DNA of 64,000 nucleotides, from positions 20,114,308 to 20,178,307 of the forward strand of contig CM046835.1 in NCBI GenBank assembly GCA_025618425.1, written 5' to 3'. A model generated the notes under the pieces. The model did no database searches and had not been told where the DNA came from. It was given only the letters and a program-made list of their open reading frames with translations. Every line of letters begins with the position of its first letter. Position 1 is the first letter of the stretch. The DNA comes from Heliocidaris tuberculata. Its lineage: Eukaryota; Echinodermata; Echinoidea; Camarodonta; Echinometridae. The position numbers and the translations under genes are program-made. This document shows positions 61,039 through 64,000 of this stretch, piece after piece.

Positions 61039-61538
61039 NNNNNNNNNNNNNNNNNNNNNNNNNNNNNNNNNNNNNNNNNNNNNNNNNNNNNNNNNNNNNN
61101 NNNNNNNNNNNNNNNNNNNNNNNNNNNNNNNNNNNNNNNNNNNNNNNNNNNNNNNNNNNNNNNNNNNNNNNNNNNNNNNNNNNNNNNNNNNNNNNNNNNN
61201 NNNNNNNNNNNNNNNNNNNNNNNNNNNNNNNNNNNNNNNNNNNNNNNNNNNNNNNNNNNNNNNNNNNNNNNNNNNNNNNNNNNNNNNNNNNNNNNNNNNN
61301 NNNNNNNNNNNNNNNNNNNNNNNNNNNNNNNNNNNNNNNNNNNNNNNNNNNNNNNNNNNNNNNNNNNNNNNNNNNNNNNNNNNNNNNNNNNNNNNNNNNN
61401 NNNNNNNNNNNNNNNNNNNNNNNNNNNNNNNNNNNNNNNNNNNNNNNNNNNNNNNNNNNNNNNNNNNNNNNNNNNNNNNNNNNNNNNNNNNNNNNNNNNN
61501 NNNNNNNNNNNNNNNNNNNNNNNNNNNNNNNNNNNNNN
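61039..61538. other. Assembly gap (500 N)
   Basis: Exactly 500 unknown bases, a standard placeholder length. The true distance and even the linkage of the two sides are uncertain. An open frame that appears to cross it is meaningless. Confidence 0.99.
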
Positions 61539-61955
61539 GAAAATAAGGAGATTATTTCTCTTTCTTTAATTCAAAAGGGGTTAATTAACCATGAAATGCA
61601 TTTGATATAAGATGGATTTTCAGTCTTTAATTAACTTCAGCCTCACTTATCTCAGGTTTAGTATTCAAAGCATTGATTGTAATGGGGAATGCTATAGCTG
61701 TCAAGATGACAATGTGTAAATTATCTAAACCTCTTGATAGTTTTCAAACTAAAACCAGAGTCTTGTTTGTTTGCACTCTATAATTTTTAGCCATTGCAGG
61801 TGGAAAACTGATGTAAGAAAGGCATGAGTGAAAGTTTATTAGTTAGTACTAGGCCTACAATTTAGACACTTTTGGACGTTTTCAACATGATTTACCTTTG
61901 GGTGTTACCCGAGTGTATACATTTACATCTTTCTGTACTTTGTGATGCTCTGTAG

Positions 61956-62082
61956 GAAATAATTGCTGTCCTGATCCTGAGCACAGAATGTACTCTTCGT
62001 ATCTGGTCCGCGGGATGCCGCAGCCGTTACCAAGGTCACTATGGAAGGCTCAGGTTTATCAGAAGACCTCTTTGTATACTCG
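61956..62082 (+). CDS. KCNQ: Single exon of a KCNQ (Kv7) voltage-gated potassium channel, S2 to S3
   Basis: A 127-base exon between TCTGTAG and GTAAGTACC encodes 42 residues plus one base. The core WSAGCRSRYQGHYGRLRF closely matches the S2-S3 linker of Kv7 channels. Upstream EIIAVLILSTECTLRIW keeps the two S2 acidic residues (spaced ten apart) and the arginine that follow the Kv7 pattern. The exon length and phase (starting in phase 0 with Glu, ending in phase 1) equal those of human KCNQ1 exon 3 as I recall them. RSRY is nearer to KCNQ1 than to the CCRY of KCNQ2-5. Neighbouring exons are not in the window: the preceding one may be in the gap. FIRRP replaces the usual FARKP. The donor region is duplicated downstream. 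Confidence 0.88.
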
Positions 62083-62206
62083 GTAAGTACCTTTGGGTTA
62101 TCACTAGGTAACTTCAGGATAAGTACTGGATAAGTACAAAAGGGGTTACGGTTCCAAGGTCACTATGGAAAATCTCTCTGTATACTTGGTAAGTACCTTT
62201 GGGTAA
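62026..62206. repeat. Duplicated donor region of the KCNQ exon
   Basis: Copy 1 is the exon end and intron start (about 62026-62100). Copy 2 (about 62149-62206) repeats CCAAGGTCACTATGGAA, then CTCTCTGTATACTTG-GTAAGTACCTTTGGGT, but lacks about 20 exon bases. The second GTAAGT starts at 62189, 106 bases after the first. Confidence 0.9.
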
Positions 62207-64000
62207 CTACATGGATGACCACCAGATAAGCACCAGGGCCTGTCTTCTGTAAACTACTTAAGCACAATATATCAAGAACTTTTTCTGATCGTTTTGCTAA
62301 GAGAAAATTCTTAGCAAAAATGCCTACTCTGTAAAACATTGTGGGCTGAGATGAGAAGTTTGCCCTAACTTTACGTAAATATTCTTAGAGTTTATATTTT
62401 AAAAGTTCTCAAAAAGATTTTCGTATTCAATAAAATTAAGATATGAGAGATAAGTAAGAATTCTACCCTGTAGCAAAAGATACTAGGGAGGATGCTTAAA
62501 TGGTCTGCTGGGCTGCTGCAGTGCTGTAGAGATCAAATGAACACATACAAATGCACTGCAGGTTTTAAGTTGATATATATCTGCGTAAGCTATTTGCATC
62601 CGACACATTGCGCAGTCGGTGAATGGATTTCATGGTTTACGTTTTTGTACACAAAATGATCCACAGGCATGAAAAACAATGCCATGACACAACTTGGAAA
62701 TTGTGATAACAAACCTATATCTTGGATTAATATAGAGACAGAGAAATCCTCAGAATGGTGTGTTCCCGGCATTGTTGGGTGAGACAAAATGTGTTTACAT
62801 GACTTAAACCGCTGTATAGTATAGATCTAACTGGTTAATCTAATAAGTAATAATTACATCTAGACTAGGCTAGCAGTCGCTAACACTAGCACTAGTGCTA
62901 GCCGGCCAGCTAGGGACGGTTAGCTACATGGCGTCTAAGATCATGTAACACCATTGGGACTCTTCAAAATTGTTGGAGAAGTACCTTGGCCTACATTTTT
63001 GTCAATAGTACAGTTTGTAGTGCACTTTTTAATGGAAGCAAAGCAATCATTTTATCAAATAGACCTGTTCTGTAATGTATACAAATTTATGCACATTTCT
63101 TCTCTGAGCACCTAGTGATGAGCTATTCCATTAACCTGCTTTTTATAAATGAGCCTCAATGCTTGGAATCCAGTTTGCATACATTACTTGTTGCTATGTC
63201 CGGCAAGCCTCCGGCAAGCTTTCAGGTTGTCAAGAACAACCTTTGTTTGAAAGGTATATATAAAATTTGCATACATTACCAAAGCGGTCTATTGGAAACA
63301 TGTACATGGAAATCATCATTTTCAAATCTGTAATTTTTGTAGTGCCTTTCAGTGAAGATAAATGTAAATGATAGAAAAATGTAATGGCAAAGCAAAAATA
63401 CAGATGTTGCCAATTTAAAGATGGAAAGCAGATTCATCGCAGTTTTTTTCCTGGATGGATTAAAAAGAAGACCCTATCATCCAATGGTCGTCTACAGGTT
63501 GAATGCCTCATTAGTTACCAAAGGCTATTTCACACTTAATCCTACTGTATTCTCTGATGCGTTGGTGATTTGGTCTACAATCTCGGGTCAAGTTCCTTGC
63601 CAATAGTTGAGAAGGGTTTATATTCGTCACCATCGGGTATGAGACAAAAAACTCAAGCTACTTTCTTTTTCACACCCTGGGCTATTTTTCTATCAGACTG
63701 CTTATCCTTTTACTCGTAACGACATTACAACGATGCCCTAATCGGATCTAAGTCCCCAAAAATGTGATTAGAAGATATAGGCCTATGGGCAACGTTCTGA
63801 GTGAGCCCTTCCGAGCGAGCTTTTGCCAGCCGTCTTTATCTATTTTTACAAATCCACTCGGAAAGTGGTTGTAGAAGTCCCATAGCGGATGCAATTACAT
63901 TTCTTGGAGAAAACAAAATCCTGTATTTAATTCTTTTCCCTCCAGTATTCTTCTCTAATATGAAACCTAGCTATGGCAGCAGTTGGAAATCATAATGCTT
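62207..64000. other. KCNQ intron
   Basis: No following KCNQ exon could be recognised in this 1.8 kb, so it is probably all intron. A possible palindromic repeat with CAGGGCCTGTCTTCTGTAAA and CTACCCTGTAG ends lies at about 62230-62480. Open frames in the last kilobase show no family features. Confidence 0.5.

Noticed and set aside
60997..61569. 190-codon frame across the gap
   Set aside because: Made of unknown bases; not a real coding sequence.
62083..64000. Search for the next KCNQ exon (S3-S4)
   Set aside because: No stretch encoding the expected S3 or S4 arginine pattern between AG and GT was found.

Overview
The window is animal DNA: AT-rich, intron-containing, dense in short inverted-repeat transposons, microsatellites and long G or C runs, with one 500-base assembly gap. 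A sea urchin is the best guess. Histone H4 carries Cys at residue 73, which is known from sea-urchin H4. Both histone genes end in the sea-urchin type stem-loop plus CAAGAAAGA element. A foldback transposon with long arms made partly of short tandem repeats resembles the sea-urchin TU family. The species cannot be fixed from the sequence alone.

Layout. 1-2.8 kb: AT-rich DNA, possibly a 3' UTR, then a 490-base inverted-dimer MITE. 3.0-4.9 kb: intronless, replication-type histone H3 (minus) and H4 (plus), head to head, each with its own promoter and 3' processing signals. 4.9-10.6 kb: repeats, including two non-autonomous hAT-like elements with 8-base target duplications. 10.6-20.6 kb: one large composite foldback element with arms of about 2 kb; its left arm is split by a 4.35 kb insertion. 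21-24.3 kb: small hairpins and a frameshifted non-LTR retrotransposon tail. 28.0-41.2 kb: a complete 11-exon RCC1L (WBSCR16) gene on the plus strand; the exons join in one frame to 505 codons. 41.2-48.2 kb: long AT-rich 3' flank with foldback repeats. 48.2-56.0 kb, minus strand: eight exons of an orphan SMAD-like MH2-domain protein resembling Expansion, 480 residues from the first Met in view. 56-60 kb: gene-free DNA with five perfect TGACGTCA sites. 61.0-61.5 kb: gap. 61.96-62.08 kb: one 127-base plus-strand exon of a KCNQ potassium channel.

The genes do not form a functional unit. H3 and H4 supply S-phase nucleosomes, RCC1L is a mitochondrial beta-propeller protein, the MH2 protein is probably a cytoplasmic or cortical adaptor, and KCNQ is a membrane channel. 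The most unusual signal is recurrent local duplication of exon edges: the RCC1L exon 3 donor (87-base units, six copies), the RCC1L exon 6 acceptor (199-base unit, two copies), the RCC1L last exon (a second copy still open to a stop) and the KCNQ exon donor (two copies). For the three splice-site cases, using the extra site adds an early stop.
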